A stretch of DNA of 45,241 bases, taken from contig JAYYYF010000030.1 of NCBI GenBank assembly GCA_036340635.1, positions 1 to 45,241 on the forward strand, read 5' to 3'. The DNA comes from GCA-002728855 sp036340635. Its GTDB lineage: Bacteria > Bacteroidota > Bacteroidia > Flavobacteriales > Flavobacteriaceae. The stretch's first letter is position 1; every line of letters begins with the position of its first letter. Made by a program: the position numbers and the translations under genes. Below are positions 8,801 to 17,401 of this stretch, piece after piece. The notes under the pieces are model-generated. The model was not told where the DNA came from, ran no database searches, and was given only the letters and a program-made list of their open reading frames with translations.

Positions 8801-10162
8801 CAAAGTTTTAATATAAAAAACACAAAGTTTATTGACACCAAATTTGAAACAGAAGGATTTGTTAGTGGAAAAATTGAACATGTAAATTTTAAAAATTGGA
8901 ATTTTGATCTTAATATAAATTCAGAAAAAATTATGATGATTGACATTCCTAGAAATGATGAAGCAATATTTTATGGGAATGGCTTTTTTAAAGGTAATGT
9001 TAATTTAACAGGTCCATCAAAAAATCTAAACATAAACGTTGTTGGAGAAACTCAGGAAGGTACTATAATAAACATTCCTTGGGCTGATGATTATGGAATT
9101 GTAGATCCATCATTTATTGAATTTAAAGATAAATCAAAACCTTCTAATATTTTTAGTAATAAAATTAACTCTAAAAATTTTCAAGGCATAGAAATGAATT
9201 TTGAACTTGATATTGATTCTGATGCAGAAATAGCGATAGTAATCGATAATGAAACAGGAAGTTTTTTAAAAGGTAAAGGAGGGGGTAATGTTTTGATGGA
9301 AATAAATACAAAAGGCAAGTTTAATATTTGGGGGGATTACGTTGTCTCAGAAGGTGTATATAACTTTAAGAATTTAAGCCTAATAGATAAAAAATTCACT
9401 TTAAAGCCAGGAGGGACTATTGGATGGGAGGGTGATCCTTATCTGGCAATAATGGATTTAGAGGCGATATATAAAGTCCCAGGTGGCGCAAATCCTGCGC
9501 TTCTTTTAGATAATCCAAATTTCAACAAAAAGATACCAACAGAGGTAATCATTAAACTTCAAGGCAACCTCCTGAAACCAGATGATCCAATATTTCAGAT
9601 AAATTTCCCAAATGCTAGCGGAGTGGTTAAATCAGAAATAAATTATAGATTGTCAGACCCTCAAATCAGTCAACTGCAAGCTATATCTCTTTTATCACAG
9701 GGAATTTTTATAAGCGAGGTCAGTGTAAGTATTCAAGGAATAACAAATAATTTATATGAAAAAGCTTCTGATATTTTTAGCGACTTAATAGGTAGTGATG
9801 AAGGTAAGCTTATATTTGGTGTCAACTATCTTCAGGGTGACAAAAGTGAATATTTAGATTTTGACTCTGAAGACCGACTCGGTTTAACTTTGTCTACTCA
9901 AATTACAGACAAAATATTAATCAATGGGGAAATTGGAGTTCCTGTCGGAGGAATGGAGGAGACATTAATCGTAGGAGATGTTCAAATTGATTTTATTTTA
10001 AATGAAGATGGTTCACTTAAAGCAAAAGTTTTTAATAAAGAAAATGAATTTAGATATATTGGAGATGATTTAGGCTATACACAAGGAATTGGTGTCTCAT
10101 ATGAAGTTGATTTTGAAACATTCAGTGAACTTCTTTCCAAAATTATAAAAAGAAAAAAATAA
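5849..10162 (+). CDS. TamB-like translocation/assembly module (DUF490), proposed ATT start
   Basis: A very long protein (1437 aa from the proposed start) of the TamB/AsmA-like group: an inner-membrane-anchored beta-groove spanning the periplasm, implicated in lipid transport or outer-membrane protein insertion. Repeated short beta-strands fill most of it. The C-terminal DUF490/TamB domain is clear from GGNVLMEINTKGKFNIWGDY to SQLQAISLLSQGIFISE. The first ATG/GTG/TTG in frame is GTG at 6149, but the frame is open from 5840 and encodes the expected N-terminus: KSFKIQFLLFLIIFGALGF membrane helix, SSSFQTKLAFQLTENLN and a DDPILLDHRNDTLFYA segment as in other flavobacterial TamB proteins. ATT at 5849, followed by RKSFKIQ, is the best start. 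It may share the short divergent promoter region with tsaD. Confidence 0.88.
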   Translation: MRKSFKIQFLLFLIIFGALGFSLYTITSSSFQTKLAFQLTENLNKIIDGKIKIGSFLILPSGDINIDDPILLDHRNDTLFYAKNIKTNVIDIYGLFDKQYVLSKSRIDHFYLKIVQYDSEEENSLSIFFKDLIKKLNLKNQKDLLIKINSLKINGGKLNLVNSQSKKEYVITNINVNFDKIIFKDNNFDAIIQDAQLFYKKNKLESLKSKINYSNGIAKFDKLELSTKGSRIRGGIKFKLNDQSFDIGLDKIKLSHNEISELIKTPIVFDTLSGSLKLNGTLDDLVLSKLELFTEDLYFLGGANFKKIVKNKPEIKAEIKKLNLSSNLISQILKSYSNNRIIQKIGKIGKVEVTGSINLSKENYLGNIFLLSERGNISSITKAEIKTNNEDLFVKKMSCNLRFEDFYLGNIVDGAGDLNGDFYLTGHGPISKVYLGDSKGFIKNINLFSNKYENINLKTQKLDEGYKNQLIIEDNNVQFDFSIISKLKNDVTSHEGLFKIKKIDLNHFFSNLGDGTSNLSGNLLIDYYGDKIDNLSGVLNFKDFIIEKGSSKYNFSNFLVENNFIDSYRKIEIKNSNSFSGKIEGNYYISDAINLLSNFINEVYPFSSEKKLLKDQDISFNFGMKSNFLKTLYPKIKSDKETIIEGIISSSKNSSKLNLFIPNLFYNNLDVYGLEMIVDTSNPDYNTTVSIDEINNQNYQIRGFYSSSIKLNDELNINLSFEEGVKFKNKYSINSNYSFHNGKSFLEIGKSKILFKENLWSINDSNTSILSYDHIRKKIELDLINAKIDEEEISFSGSYKSSKDFDLFLEVDNLSINKISPEFPRFNLQGKLNTSIELKRSLADNTLKIEIEGNDFQINNNTIGDILVSSSGNTQMNSYGIDLMVKKDKLKTLTGKGSLLGIDMNPRLDIDLIFNQFNIDFLSPLGRENIKNIRGEINGEVNLWGPIESPYHTGKLELNNSGLKINYTNTHYRFIDGAEISLVNQSFNIKNTKFIDTKFETEGFVSGKIEHVNFKNWNFDLNINSEKIMMIDIPRNDEAIFYGNGFFKGNVNLTGPSKNLNINVVGETQEGTIINIPWADDYGIVDPSFIEFKDKSKPSNIFSNKINSKNFQGIEMNFELDIDSDAEIAIVIDNETGSFLKGKGGGNVLMEINTKGKFNIWGDYVVSEGVYNFKNLSLIDKKFTLKPGGTIGWEGDPYLAIMDLEAIYKVPGGANPALLLDNPNFNKKIPTEVIIKLQGNLLKPDDPIFQINFPNASGVVKSEINYRLSDPQISQLQAISLLSQGIFISEVSVSIQGITNNLYEKASDIFSDLIGSDEGKLIFGVNYLQGDKSEYLDFDSEDRLGLTLSTQITDKILINGEIGVPVGGMEETLIVGDVQIDFILNEDGSLKAKVFNKENEFRYIGDDLGYTQGIGVSYEVDFETFSELLSKIIKRKK

Positions 10163-10221
10163 CCAAGTATTTTTAATTTAGTTTTATTAATGGTTAAATT
10201 TAGGGCGTTTTTCTCATACTA

Positions 10222-11199
10222 GTGATAAAAAAAATTGGCGTATTAACTTCTGGAGGTGATGCTCCTGGTATGAACGCAGCTGTTAGATCAGTTGTTAGAT
10301 CATGTGTTTATAATAATACTGAGGTGGTGGGAGTCCTGTTTGGTTATCAAGGTTTGATTGATAATAAGATAAGATCTATGGACGCAAGAAGCGTAAATAA
10401 TATAATAAACAAGGGAGGGACTATACTTAAAACTGCAAGATGTCAGGGGTTTAGGACACAAAAAGGTCGAAAAAAAGCTAATGATACCATTAAAAAAAAT
10501 GGAATCGATGCGCTAATTGTTATTGGTGGTGATGGAACTTTTACAGCAGCAATGATTTTTCAAAAAGAATTTTCTATTCCAATAATTGGAATTCCAGGAA
10601 CTATCGATAATGATATTTATGGGACTCAATATGCGATAGGATATGATACTGCATTGAATACTGTCGTTAATGCAATTGATAAAATTCGAGATACTGCTAT
10701 ATCTCATAATAGATTGTTTTTTGTAGAAGTCATGGGAAGAGATGCAGGTCATATTGCTCTTAATGCTGGAATTGGTGCTGGAGCAGAAGAAATTCTAGTT
10801 CCTGAGGCTAATATGGGGCTGGAGCGTTTATTAGATTCTCTAAAAAGGAGTGAAAAATCAGGTAAATCATCAAGTATAGTTGTGGTTGCAGAAGGTGATA
10901 AGACAGGTAAAAATGTTTTTGAAATTGCATCCTATATAGAAAAAAATATGCCAGAATATGAGGTTAGAGTTTCAGTTATGGGCCACATGCAAAGAGGAGG
11001 ATCTCCATCATGTTCTGATAGAGTGTTAGCTTCTCGAATGGGCGTTTATGCTGTCGAGAAATTATTACAAGGGGAATCCAACTGTATGATTGGAATAATA
11101 AATAATGAAATGACTTTATGCCCTTTAGAAAAAGCTGTTAAGGGAAGGTCTGAGATCAACAAGAATCTTATTAGAGTATCAGATATACTCTCTATTTAA
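10222..11199 (+). CDS. pfkA: ATP-dependent 6-phosphofructokinase
   Basis: Phosphofructokinase I phosphorylates fructose 6-phosphate to the 1,6-bisphosphate, the committed step of glycolysis. At 325 aa it is of normal length. The ATP loop TSGGDAPGMNA is at residues 9-19. IGGDGT at 101-106 has Gly after the Asp, which favours ATP over pyrophosphate as donor. GIPGTIDNDI at 123-132 contains the catalytic Asp129, and MGRDAGHIAL at 171-180 binds the sugar phosphate. GHMQRGGSPS appears near the C-terminus. The start is GTG at 10222, immediately before IKKIGVLTSGGD. It heads a pfkA-gapA-nagK cluster on the plus strand. Confidence 0.95.
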   Translation: MIKKIGVLTSGGDAPGMNAAVRSVVRSCVYNNTEVVGVLFGYQGLIDNKIRSMDARSVNNIINKGGTILKTARCQGFRTQKGRKKANDTIKKNGIDALIVIGGDGTFTAAMIFQKEFSIPIIGIPGTIDNDIYGTQYAIGYDTALNTVVNAIDKIRDTAISHNRLFFVEVMGRDAGHIALNAGIGAGAEEILVPEANMGLERLLDSLKRSEKSGKSSSIVVVAEGDKTGKNVFEIASYIEKNMPEYEVRVSVMGHMQRGGSPSCSDRVLASRMGVYAVEKLLQGESNCMIGIINNEMTLCPLEKAVKGRSEINKNLIRVSDILSI

Positions 11200-11223
11200 T
11201 ATATAAAGTATAAGTTAATTATT

Positions 11224-12216
11224 ATGAATATTGGAATTAATGGTTTTGGAAGAATTGGCAGATTAGTTTTTAGAGCAGCCATGAAAAATCCGAATATAAA
11301 TGTAGTTGGGATTAATGACCTTTTGGACTTAAATCATTTGGCATACCTACTTAAGTATGATTCTGTTCATGGAAAATATGACGGCAATATTGATATAGTA
11401 AGTAATAAACTGATTGTCGACGGAAAAAGAATTGAGATATTTTCGGAAAAGGATCCAAAAAATATTGGGTGGGGAATTGTTAATACTGATGTGGTTGCCG
11501 AATGTACTGGGATTTTTAATAATATGGAGAAAGCAGAGTCGCATATTAAAGGAGGGGCAAAAAAAGTAGTGATATCAGCCCCATCACCAGATGCTCCAAT
11601 GTTTGTTATGGGTGTAAACCATAATCAAGTTTCATCAAATCATAATATTGTTTCCAATGCTTCATGTACAACTAACTGCTTAGCTCCTATAGCAAAAGTT
11701 TTAGATGATAACTTTGAAATAATAGAGGGCCTAATGACAACTGTTCATGCAACTACTGCAACTCAATTTACTGTTGATGGTCCCTCCAGAAAGGACTTTA
11801 GAGGAGGTAGGAGTTCTTTATTAAACATTATGCCAGCTTCAACTGGAGCAGCAAAGGCCGTTACAAAGGTGATTCCTTCACTAGATGGCAAATTAACAGG
11901 GATGGCTTTTAGAGTCCCTACAGCTAATGTTTCGGTTGTGGACCTTACAGTTAGAGTAAAAAAAAGGACATCTTATGATGAAATAAAAAAAATCATGAAA
12001 ATATCTTCGGAAACAAATTTGAAAGGTATTTTAGGATACTGTGATGAACCAGTTGTGTCTCAAGATTTTATAGGGGATGTTAGGACTTCAATTTTTGATG
12101 CAAATGCAGGGATGGAGTTAAATTCAAATTTTTATAAAATAATCTCTTGGTATGATAATGAATATGGTTATTCAAATAAGTTGTTAGATTTAGCTACGCA
12201 TATACATAAGATCTAA
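11224..12216 (+). CDS. gapA: Glyceraldehyde-3-phosphate dehydrogenase, type I
   Basis: GAPDH oxidises glyceraldehyde 3-phosphate to 1,3-bisphosphoglycerate in glycolysis. The 330-aa protein starts NIGINGFGRIGRLVFRAA, and Asp32 (NDLLDL) points to NAD rather than NADP. The active-site motif SNASCTTNC places the nucleophile at Cys148, with the partner His175 in TTVHATTATQ. The S-loop DGPSRKDFRGGRSSLLNIMPASTGAA is complete, and the C-terminal SWYDNEYGYSN signature is present. It lies 24 bases after pfkA and six bases before the sugar kinase, so the two glycolytic genes and the kinase are probably one transcription unit. Confidence 0.96.
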   Translation: MNIGINGFGRIGRLVFRAAMKNPNINVVGINDLLDLNHLAYLLKYDSVHGKYDGNIDIVSNKLIVDGKRIEIFSEKDPKNIGWGIVNTDVVAECTGIFNNMEKAESHIKGGAKKVVISAPSPDAPMFVMGVNHNQVSSNHNIVSNASCTTNCLAPIAKVLDDNFEIIEGLMTTVHATTATQFTVDGPSRKDFRGGRSSLLNIMPASTGAAKAVTKVIPSLDGKLTGMAFRVPTANVSVVDLTVRVKKRTSYDEIKKIMKISSETNLKGILGYCDEPVVSQDFIGDVRTSIFDANAGMELNSNFYKIISWYDNEYGYSNKLLDLATHIHKI

Positions 12217-12221
12217 GTAAA

Positions 12222-13088
12222 ATGATTTTAATAGTAGACAGCGGTGCCACCAAAGCTGATTGGATATGTATAGATAAAAATTCTAATGTCCTTTTTTCTA
12301 CACAAACCTTGGGGTTAAACCCACATTATTTATCTTCTTCCATAATAAATGAAAGAATAGTAAATAACTTTGAGATTTATCAAAATAGAAACAATGTTTC
12401 TCATCTTTATTTTTACGGTGCGGGATGTGGAGTTGATTCATCTGTGCAAAGAATGAAAAAAGCTTTTCAAAAAATTTTTACAAAAGCTAAATTCATAATA
12501 AAGGAGGACACTTATGCTGCTGTTTATTCTGTCGCTGATTTTGATGAACCTTCAATTGTTTGCATTTTAGGAACTGGATCAAATTGCACTTACTTTGACG
12601 GTAAAGAAATTGAACAAAGGGTAACTTCATTAGGGTATTTAATAATGGACCAGGCAAGTGGTAATTACTTTGGGAAAGAACTCTTAAGAGCCTACTATTT
12701 TAATAAAATGGGAAAGGAGCTATCTATTAAATTTGAACAAGAATTTAATATAAATCCAGATGTAGTTAAAGAAAATATTTACAGAAAAGACAATCCACCT
12801 GGATACTTAGCCGGTTTTGCAAAATTTTTGATCCAAAACCGATCTGATAAAAAGATTCAAGCTATTATGAATAAAGGTTTTCAAATATTTATTGAGAATC
12901 AAATTCTACAATTTTCAGATGCCAAAGAAATACCTATACACTTTATAGGATCAATAGCATTCTATCTTAGAGAAGAGTTGAAAGTAATTTTGAAAAAAAA
13001 CAGGTTAAATCTCGGAAGAGTAATTAAACAACCAATTGACGGACTAGTTGACTATCATAAGAAAATGATTGAAGCTGATTCTAATTAA
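12222..13088 (+). CDS. N-acetylglucosamine kinase-like (BadF/BcrA ATPase family)
   Basis: A 288-aa actin-fold kinase. The phosphate-1 loop ILIVDSGATKADWICID is at the N-terminus. A second loop, VCILGTGSNCTYFDGK, sits near residue 113, and GYLIMDQASGNYFGKELLRAYY follows as in N-acetylglucosamine kinases. HFIGSIAFYLREEL is the adenosine segment. Flavobacterial members are annotated as GlcNAc kinases of the BadF/BadG/BcrA/BcrD family, which would phosphorylate GlcNAc released during cell-wall recycling or chitin use. It lies six bases after gapA. Its 3' end overlaps the convergent ridA by four bases. Confidence 0.82.
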   Translation: MILIVDSGATKADWICIDKNSNVLFSTQTLGLNPHYLSSSIINERIVNNFEIYQNRNNVSHLYFYGAGCGVDSSVQRMKKAFQKIFTKAKFIIKEDTYAAVYSVADFDEPSIVCILGTGSNCTYFDGKEIEQRVTSLGYLIMDQASGNYFGKELLRAYYFNKMGKELSIKFEQEFNINPDVVKENIYRKDNPPGYLAGFAKFLIQNRSDKKIQAIMNKGFQIFIENQILQFSDAKEIPIHFIGSIAFYLREELKVILKKNRLNLGRVIKQPIDGLVDYHKKMIEADSN

Positions 13089-13477
13089 ATCTTTTGACCT
13101 ACAGCTATCATAGAAATTTCAATTCGTACTCCCTTAGGTAAAGATTTAACAGCTATTGTCTCTCTTGTAGGTTCTTGACCTTTTTGAAAATAAGATCCAT
13201 ATGTCTCATTTACTTTTGAAAAATTTTTCATATCATCAAGATAGATCGTTGACTTAACAACATTATCAAAGCTCATTTTTGCATTCTTGATTATAGAATT
13301 TAGGTTATCCATTACTTGACGCGTTTCACTTTCAATATCTCCAGAAATCAATTTCATTGTTTTAGGCTCTAATGGTATTTGACCTGAAACATAAAGAGTG
13401 CCATTGACCTTTATTGACTGATTATATGGGCCAATTGGCGAAGGTGCATTTGAGGTATTGATTATTTCTTTTTTCAT
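13085..13477 (-). CDS. ridA: RidA-family reactive enamine/imine deaminase
   Basis: RidA hydrolyses reactive enamines/imines such as 2-aminoacrylate that PLP enzymes release. The 130-aa protein has the family length and motifs: IGPYNQSIKVNGTLYVSGQIPLEP at the N-terminus, TRQVMDNLNSIIKNA in the middle, and PKGVRIEISMIAV at the end. The catalytic Arg105 (PTRETIAV) and Glu120 of Salmonella RidA occur at identical residue numbers, so this looks like an active deaminase. It follows lptD by 15 bases on the same strand, an arrangement common in flavobacteria without an obvious functional reason. Confidence 0.93.
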   Translation of the reverse strand: MKKEIINTSNAPSPIGPYNQSIKVNGTLYVSGQIPLEPKTMKLISGDIESETRQVMDNLNSIIKNAKMSFDNVVKSTIYLDDMKNFSKVNETYGSYFQKGQEPTRETIAVKSLPKGVRIEISMIAVGQKI

Positions 13478-13492
13478 ATATTAATTTTTAAA

Positions 13493-16129
13493 TTAAAATA
13501 AACCAGGATTACTATATTTTCTATCTGGTTCACGTTGCTTTTCATATTTGATGTCACTTAAAAGACCTGATTTTATTCCAATAAAAAAGTTCCAAGATGA
13601 CCTGTCGCTAAATGGAACCCAGCTAAAATTTAGGGCCCAACTATCAAGATTGCGATCAAATCTAAACTGTGTATAAGTAAAACCTTTGTTCTTAAAATCA
13701 TATCCAGATGACACACCAATTTTCCATTTGGGGGTTAGGTCAACATCCCCTGAAAACATAAGTGAATTAGTTGCAAAATCATTTTGGTTAACATCATTTC
13801 TATAAGTTAGTGAATATGCAATATTAAATTCCCAAGGTATTTTTGTTCTATATGAAGGGTAAGTTGAAACAGGTTCACTATTTCTTTCTATTGGCCCCTG
13901 TGTATCCATATCCTCTCCAAATAAATTATCAGTTCTTCCTCCACCTGAAGTTGATTCCGTATATACAATTTCTTCTTCTTCCTCTTCAGATTCAAAATCT
14001 TGACTAGAGAATTTATAACTAGTATTTAGATTTCCACTTGTTAATCTAAGTGGCCCTCCACCTCTTTCAATATTAAATTTATTAATTCTTTGATTATTTT
14101 CATCTAGCGCATATAGATCAAATGTTGCTCCCATATTTATAGTCAATCCTTCAAACAAATCAAACCCTGTAGTCATTCTTACTGGGCTCCATTTAAATTT
14201 ATCAGCTAAAATATTATAACCAGTACTTAAATTTAGATTATTCAATATTTTAATCTTACGGGGTTCTGAATCTAAAGAATCTAAAACTTTAGCTTCAAAA
14301 TTATTACTTACACCAATTCCAATTACTTGAGATTTATAATTTGCTGGTGATCCATACAGAGCTTCTTCAAAACGAGTGTATTCTCTTGTGTTGCCCTCGG
14401 CGTCAATTATGTATGTATCATAATATTGATCAAAGCTAGGGACAGAAGAATAACTAATGCTAGGTCGTACGGTATGTCTTATAGATTGAATTTTACTTGT
14501 TTCCTTAAAATTAACTATCCCATATATTGTTGTTCCAACACTAGCAGAATAACTATAAGTTCTAAAAGCATCAAACTTATTTATGGTATCCTTAACTGCA
14601 AGAGCTAAAACTGGATCATAATCATTGTATTTAATACTCTTTGGAGTCCATACTTCCTCATAATTAGCCCCTACTGATACACTAAAATGTTTAAAAACCT
14701 TAAAGTTTGTACTTAAAGGAATACGATGTTCCATACCATATTTAGCATTATCAAACATTGATTTAGAGAATAATTCATCTTCAGTTGTAATTATCCTATT
14801 AATGGCTTGAGTAGAATACTGAAAATTAATATTTCTAATCAATCCTTTTCCGCCACCATCTTTTTTTGCAAAGGGATAAATTCTTTCCATATTCGCTTGA
14901 AAAGAAGGAAGAGTAAGGTTTACATTCTTTGTTCTTGAATTCTGTGATAAATTAGCATTCATTGATGCAGAAATTCTTGGTTTATTGCTAATGTTTCTAG
15001 AATAAGAAATAGAAGAACTTAAATTATTATTAAGGAAATTAGCTGTGTTAAGTTGATTAACAGATTCTCTAAAATAATCACTACTGCCAAAGTTGACAGA
15101 TGCTGAAAAATTAGATTTAGGCGATGATTTACTGTCTTTAGAATGACTCCATCTCACATTAAAAACAGTAGACTTAGAATAATTAGGCAAACCCCTTTCT
15201 CCATCAATCAAATTTTCATAACGAAAGCTAAAGTTCCCACTATATTTGTAACGCCTAATATATTTAGAATCCATCCGATAACCATAACTTCCATTAGTGT
15301 AATAATCTCCTAATATTGCAAGATCAATGTACTGTGAAATTGGTAAATAATAGCCCCCATTTTGTAAATAATACCCTCTATTATTACTTTCCCCTATTGT
15401 TGGAAATAGAAAACCTGATTGTTGTTTCTGAGAGGAAGGGAAGTAAGCAAATGGTAATGCGATAGGTGTAGGGACATCAGCAATGTACATATTGGTAAAA
15501 CCGGTAACTATTTTACCTCCTGGAACTAATTTACCTTTCCTAATTCTAAAATAATAATCTGTAGTATCAAAATCCCCGCCAGTTGTCACTTTAGCATCTT
15601 TTAAGTAATAAACAGAGTCATTTTCTTTTTTTGTATAGGAAGCAAAAACATTCATGCCACTTTGCTCTGATTTTGAATTCCATATTAATGCTTTTTGAGT
15701 ATCAAAATTATATCTAAGTGAATCTGGATTGACTTCATTTGGACCTTGTTTAAAATATGGATATTGACTTAATCTTCCTAAACTATCAGGTATTCTTCCT
15801 GCCATTACTTCATTAATGGAGTAATCTAAAATAATTACACCCGCTTTTAACTCAATATCCTGATAATAAAGTTCTGCATTGTCATATAAATAAAGTTTCT
15901 TTTCGTTTTGGTCTATTCTAACGTAATCTTTAGCATTGTATGTTACTAGATCAATTAATAACGGTTTATTGATGTTACTAGTTTTTGGTACAGAATCATT
16001 TAAAATTAAAGGGTCTCTATTTTTAATTTCTTGCAGAACTTTTAATGAGTCCGTTTCCTTTTGAGGAAAAACAGAAGTTAATTTACAAAGTGTTAATAAA
16101 ATTACGGTAAAATATAGCCTTGTTTGCAA
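13493..16129 (-). CDS. lptD: Putative LPS assembly outer-membrane protein LptD
   Basis: A Bacteroidota-type LptD/OstA, the outer-membrane barrel that inserts LPS with LptE. The 878-aa protein has an N-terminal signal (LYFTVILLTLCKLTSVFPQ). An OstA-like jellyroll follows: YNAKDYVRIDQNEKKLYLYDNAELYY has the typical residues, then KAGVIILDYSINEVMAGR. The barrel begins with FPSSQKQQSGFLFPTIGESNNRGYYLQNGGYY and ends in alternating aromatic strands. An unusual acidic, low-complexity insert (EEEEEE plus TESTSGGGRTDN) lies around residues 710-740. The start is TTG at 16129; an in-frame TGA lies 27 bases upstream and no ATG or GTG intervenes. Confidence 0.9.
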   Translation of the reverse strand: MQTRLYFTVILLTLCKLTSVFPQKETDSLKVLQEIKNRDPLILNDSVPKTSNINKPLLIDLVTYNAKDYVRIDQNEKKLYLYDNAELYYQDIELKAGVIILDYSINEVMAGRIPDSLGRLSQYPYFKQGPNEVNPDSLRYNFDTQKALIWNSKSEQSGMNVFASYTKKENDSVYYLKDAKVTTGGDFDTTDYYFRIRKGKLVPGGKIVTGFTNMYIADVPTPIALPFAYFPSSQKQQSGFLFPTIGESNNRGYYLQNGGYYLPISQYIDLAILGDYYTNGSYGYRMDSKYIRRYKYSGNFSFRYENLIDGERGLPNYSKSTVFNVRWSHSKDSKSSPKSNFSASVNFGSSDYFRESVNQLNTANFLNNNLSSSISYSRNISNKPRISASMNANLSQNSRTKNVNLTLPSFQANMERIYPFAKKDGGGKGLIRNINFQYSTQAINRIITTEDELFSKSMFDNAKYGMEHRIPLSTNFKVFKHFSVSVGANYEEVWTPKSIKYNDYDPVLALAVKDTINKFDAFRTYSYSASVGTTIYGIVNFKETSKIQSIRHTVRPSISYSSVPSFDQYYDTYIIDAEGNTREYTRFEEALYGSPANYKSQVIGIGVSNNFEAKVLDSLDSEPRKIKILNNLNLSTGYNILADKFKWSPVRMTTGFDLFEGLTINMGATFDLYALDENNQRINKFNIERGGGPLRLTSGNLNTSYKFSSQDFESEEEEEEIVYTESTSGGGRTDNLFGEDMDTQGPIERNSEPVSTYPSYRTKIPWEFNIAYSLTYRNDVNQNDFATNSLMFSGDVDLTPKWKIGVSSGYDFKNKGFTYTQFRFDRNLDSWALNFSWVPFSDRSSWNFFIGIKSGLLSDIKYEKQREPDRKYSNPGLF

Positions 16130-16140
16130 ATAGATAATCC

Positions 16141-16148
16141 TAAATTTG
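16141..16148 (+). promoter_or_regulatory. Predicted -7 element of the amidase operon promoter (TAAATTTG)
   Basis: TAAATTTG is an exact TAnnTTTG match. A TTG at 16120-16122 lies 18 bases upstream, within the 17-23 spacing known for flavobacterial promoters. It lies about 90 bases before the amidase ATG, giving a 5' leader of roughly 85 bases. The -33 part overlaps the start of lptD on the other strand. Confidence 0.5.
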
Positions 16149-16168
16149 TGAAACCGTCAATGAACAAT

Positions 16169-16176
16169 CAAAATTA
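16169..16176 (-). promoter_or_regulatory. Predicted lptD promoter -7 element (TAATTTTG on the minus strand)
   Basis: On the minus strand TAATTTTG is preceded by TTG with a 17-base spacer, matching the flavobacterial TTG/TAnnTTTG promoter pattern. It lies 40 bases before the proposed lptD TTG start. It faces away from and overlaps the amidase promoter region, so the two operons share a compact divergent control region of about 110 bases. Confidence 0.6.
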
Positions 16177-16240
16177 ATGATATTTTTATTTCTCAATGAA
16201 TATTATCCCTTATTAAATAAATCCATAGAATAATTATCAT

Positions 16241-17347
16241 ATGTTTAACCGATTTATTTTTTGTTTATTAATAATAAATATTTTAACCGTTAATAGTCTT
16301 TTTGGAAAAGAAACGGTTAAAAATAAATTTATAGTTGTCCTTGATGCTGGTCACGGTGGAAAAGATAATGGAAACAGAGGAAATGGCTATTATGAAAAAA
16401 AAATAGCACTGAACATAGTCCTTAAAATAGGAGCTCAATTAGAAAAAATTCCGGAAATTAAAGTGATTTACACCCGTAAAAAAGATGTTTTTGTCGATTT
16501 AATTGAACGAGCAAACATTGCTAACAAAGCTGATGCTGACCTCTTCGTTTCGATTCATTGCGATGCTTTTACTTCCTCTAAAGCTTTTGGAGCCGGGACT
16601 TTTGTTTTAGGACTACATGAAAATGAAAGAAATTTTAAAGTTGCACAAAAGGAAAATTCAGTGATTTTTTTAGAAGAAAATTACGAACAAAAATATGACG
16701 GTTTTGATCCCAACGATCCTGAGTCAGTAATTAGTCTGATCTTGATGCAAGAAACTTATTTAGACCAAAGTATAAATGCTGCAAGTACTATTCAAAAGAG
16801 TTTTGTAAATAACTTGAAGCGAAAGGACAGAACAGTAAAGCAAGCTGGATTTGTTGTTTTGAAATACACATATATGCCTAGCGTTCTTGTCGAAACAGGA
16901 TTTTTAACTAACAAAAAAGAAGGTGCTTATCTCAATTCAAAGCGAGGTCAAGATGAAATGTCAAAGGCGATTGCAAAAGCTATAATAAATTATAAGAAAA
17001 AACTGGAAACGACATACTTAGAAACTGAATTTTTTTCAATTGAAAGTAATCCAAGTTTTAATGCGAAATTAAAAACTAAAATATCAAATGAATTTGAAGT
17101 TTTTTTCAGAGTTCAAATATCTGCTGGAAAAAAAGCTATCCCTTTAAAAAAATATAATTTTAAGGGCTTAGAGCCCATATATAGAGAAAAAGAAGGTAAG
17201 ATTCATCGTTATTTTTATGGCAAAACAGTTAGTTATCAAGAAGCGAAAAAATTCAAAAGAAAAGCTAGAAAAAATGGTTATAAATCTGCATTTATTGTTG
17301 CTTTTAAAAACAATAAAAAAGTGCCTTTAAATTCAGTCATCAAATAA
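16241..17347 (+). CDS. N-acetylmuramoyl-L-alanine amidase with SPOR-like C-terminus
   Basis: A secreted zinc amidase (Amidase_3) that cleaves the MurNAc-L-alanine bond of peptidoglycan. A signal peptide covers about residues 1-22. Zinc ligands and catalytic residues are all visible: His38 in VVLDAGHGGKD, Glu52 in YYEKKIALN, His107 in VSIHCDAF and Glu219 in VLVETGFLTN. Residues about 285-360 (FFRVQISAGKK ... YFYGKTVSYQEAKKFKRKARKNGYKSAFIVAF) look like a SPOR domain, which binds denuded glycan at division sites. It heads a plus-strand cell-envelope operon running to bshA and is divergent from lptD. The 368 aa are normal for flavobacterial homologues. Confidence 0.93.
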   Translation: MFNRFIFCLLIINILTVNSLFGKETVKNKFIVVLDAGHGGKDNGNRGNGYYEKKIALNIVLKIGAQLEKIPEIKVIYTRKKDVFVDLIERANIANKADADLFVSIHCDAFTSSKAFGAGTFVLGLHENERNFKVAQKENSVIFLEENYEQKYDGFDPNDPESVISLILMQETYLDQSINAASTIQKSFVNNLKRKDRTVKQAGFVVLKYTYMPSVLVETGFLTNKKEGAYLNSKRGQDEMSKAIAKAIINYKKKLETTYLETEFFSIESNPSFNAKLKTKISNEFEVFFRVQISAGKKAIPLKKYNFKGLEPIYREKEGKIHRYFYGKTVSYQEAKKFKRKARKNGYKSAFIVAFKNNKKVPLNSVIK

Positions 17348-17401
17348 GTATTAGAGTATTAAGGTCAAATATGTTAATTTTACTATTTTAAAAATATATA
17401 C

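Noticed and set aside
10195..10202. TAAATTTA upstream of pfkA as a promoter
   Set aside because: It misses the final G of TAnnTTTG and has no TTG upstream; this pattern is frequent by chance here.
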